Program-made: the position numbers and the translations under genes | Assembly (NCBI GenBank): GCA_946481195.1 | Contig: CAMLNG010000244.1 | Span: 1 to 6,026 of the forward strand | Direction: 5' to 3' | Length of the DNA: 6,026 bases | From: an uncultured Chromatiaceae bacterium | GTDB taxonomy: Bacteria > Pseudomonadota > Gammaproteobacteria > Enterobacterales > Alteromonadaceae | The notes under the pieces: model-generated | What the model was told of the DNA's origin: nothing | Database searches by the model: none | Seen by the model: only the letters and a program-made list of their open reading frames with translations | Shown: positions 5,852 through 6,026 of the stretch, piece by piece | Layout of the letters: every line of letters starts with the position of its first letter | How positions within the stretch are numbered: the stretch's first letter is position 1

Positions 5852-6026
5852 TTAACAGGACAGCGTCTGAATTTTTTCCGGCGCTATGCCGAGCTTCTCT
5901 GACAAATAGGCGCTGATTTGGGCTTCCCGCCCCAACACGCTAATCAGCACCAGATCAAATTCCAGTGCACTCAGCAGCTCAGGTGCATAGACGGTCCCGG
6001 CGGCGTCATCAGCCTGGCGCTGCCGC
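5852..6026 (-). CDS. C-terminal fragment with Rossmann-like module (5' end beyond window)
   Basis: An open frame on the minus strand enters from the right edge and ends at TAA (5854-5852), giving 57 residues. It contains TVYAPELLSALEFDLVLIS (11-29) and EAQISAYLSEKLGIAPEKI (34-52), ending QTLSC. This is the layout of the second half of the Rossmann-like module seen in the operon: xPxxL, then a hydrophobic strand after FD, then helix, 'GI..EKI', then a final strand. Codon use looks like the neighbours and the frame has no internal stop. The catalytic part, if any, lies outside the window, so the enzyme class is unknown; a glycosyltransferase or methyltransferase with a C-terminal module would fit. 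It converges on the sulfotransferase with 6 nt between stop codons. Confidence 0.65.
   Translation of the reverse strand, partial: RQRQADDAAGTVYAPELLSALEFDLVLISVLGREAQISAYLSEKLGIAPEKIQTLSC

Noticed and set aside
5856..5877. Possible intrinsic terminator between the convergent genes (CAGG ... TCTG followed by AATTTTTT)
   Set aside because: The stem is only about four pairs, one a G-T wobble, with a six-nt loop. The T-run alone is not enough to call a terminator.
1..6026. CRISPR array, tRNA or rRNA gene, insertion sequence, transposase
   Set aside because: I saw no regularly spaced repeats, tRNA-like arms, rRNA-like stretches, transposase motifs or terminal inverted repeats. Coding sequence fills almost the whole window.

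Overview
The window is a compact bacterial glycan-modification locus. Dense coding on both strands, Shine-Dalgarno-like sites, moderately high G+C and protein style suggest a gammaproteobacterium. Rheinheimera or Alishewanella relatives are a guess from protein flavour, not something the sequence proves.

Layout. Positions 1-326 (minus strand) hold the N-terminal part of a gene whose hydrophobic start followed by a short coiled coil resembles DUF2339 membrane proteins; it runs off the left edge. Positions 327-553 are a divergent intergenic region with a perfect 7-bp inverted repeat and a weak leftward promoter candidate. Positions 554-5845 (plus strand) carry five tightly packed genes that look like one operon: an FkbM-like methyltransferase-fold protein, a family 2 glycosyltransferase, a TIGR04325-type methyltransferase, a radical SAM/SPASM protein and a PAPS-dependent sulfotransferase. 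Junctions are 1-nt TGATG overlaps or gaps of 15 and 2 nt. Positions 5852-6026 (minus strand) are the last 57 codons of a convergent gene whose stop codon lies 6 nt from that of the sulfotransferase.

How the genes may work together. The operon contains one sugar-transferring enzyme and four enzymes or enzyme-like proteins that could decorate a glycan or its precursor: two methyltransferase folds, one radical SAM enzyme and one sulfotransferase. No polymerase, flippase or sugar-nucleotide synthesis gene is visible, so the window is probably part of a larger surface-polysaccharide, LPS or protein-glycosylation island.

The most striking feature is a small Rossmann-like module (FGxGxxG ... VDNxPxxW ... 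xPxxL ... IL/VIxSS) that recurs in this locus. It is C-terminal in the glycosyltransferase, N-terminal in the TIGR04325 methyltransferase and N-terminal in the radical SAM protein. Its second half also forms the visible C-terminus of the convergent gene. The same accessory domain joined to different catalytic domains in neighbouring genes suggests a shared ligand or a shared docking role.
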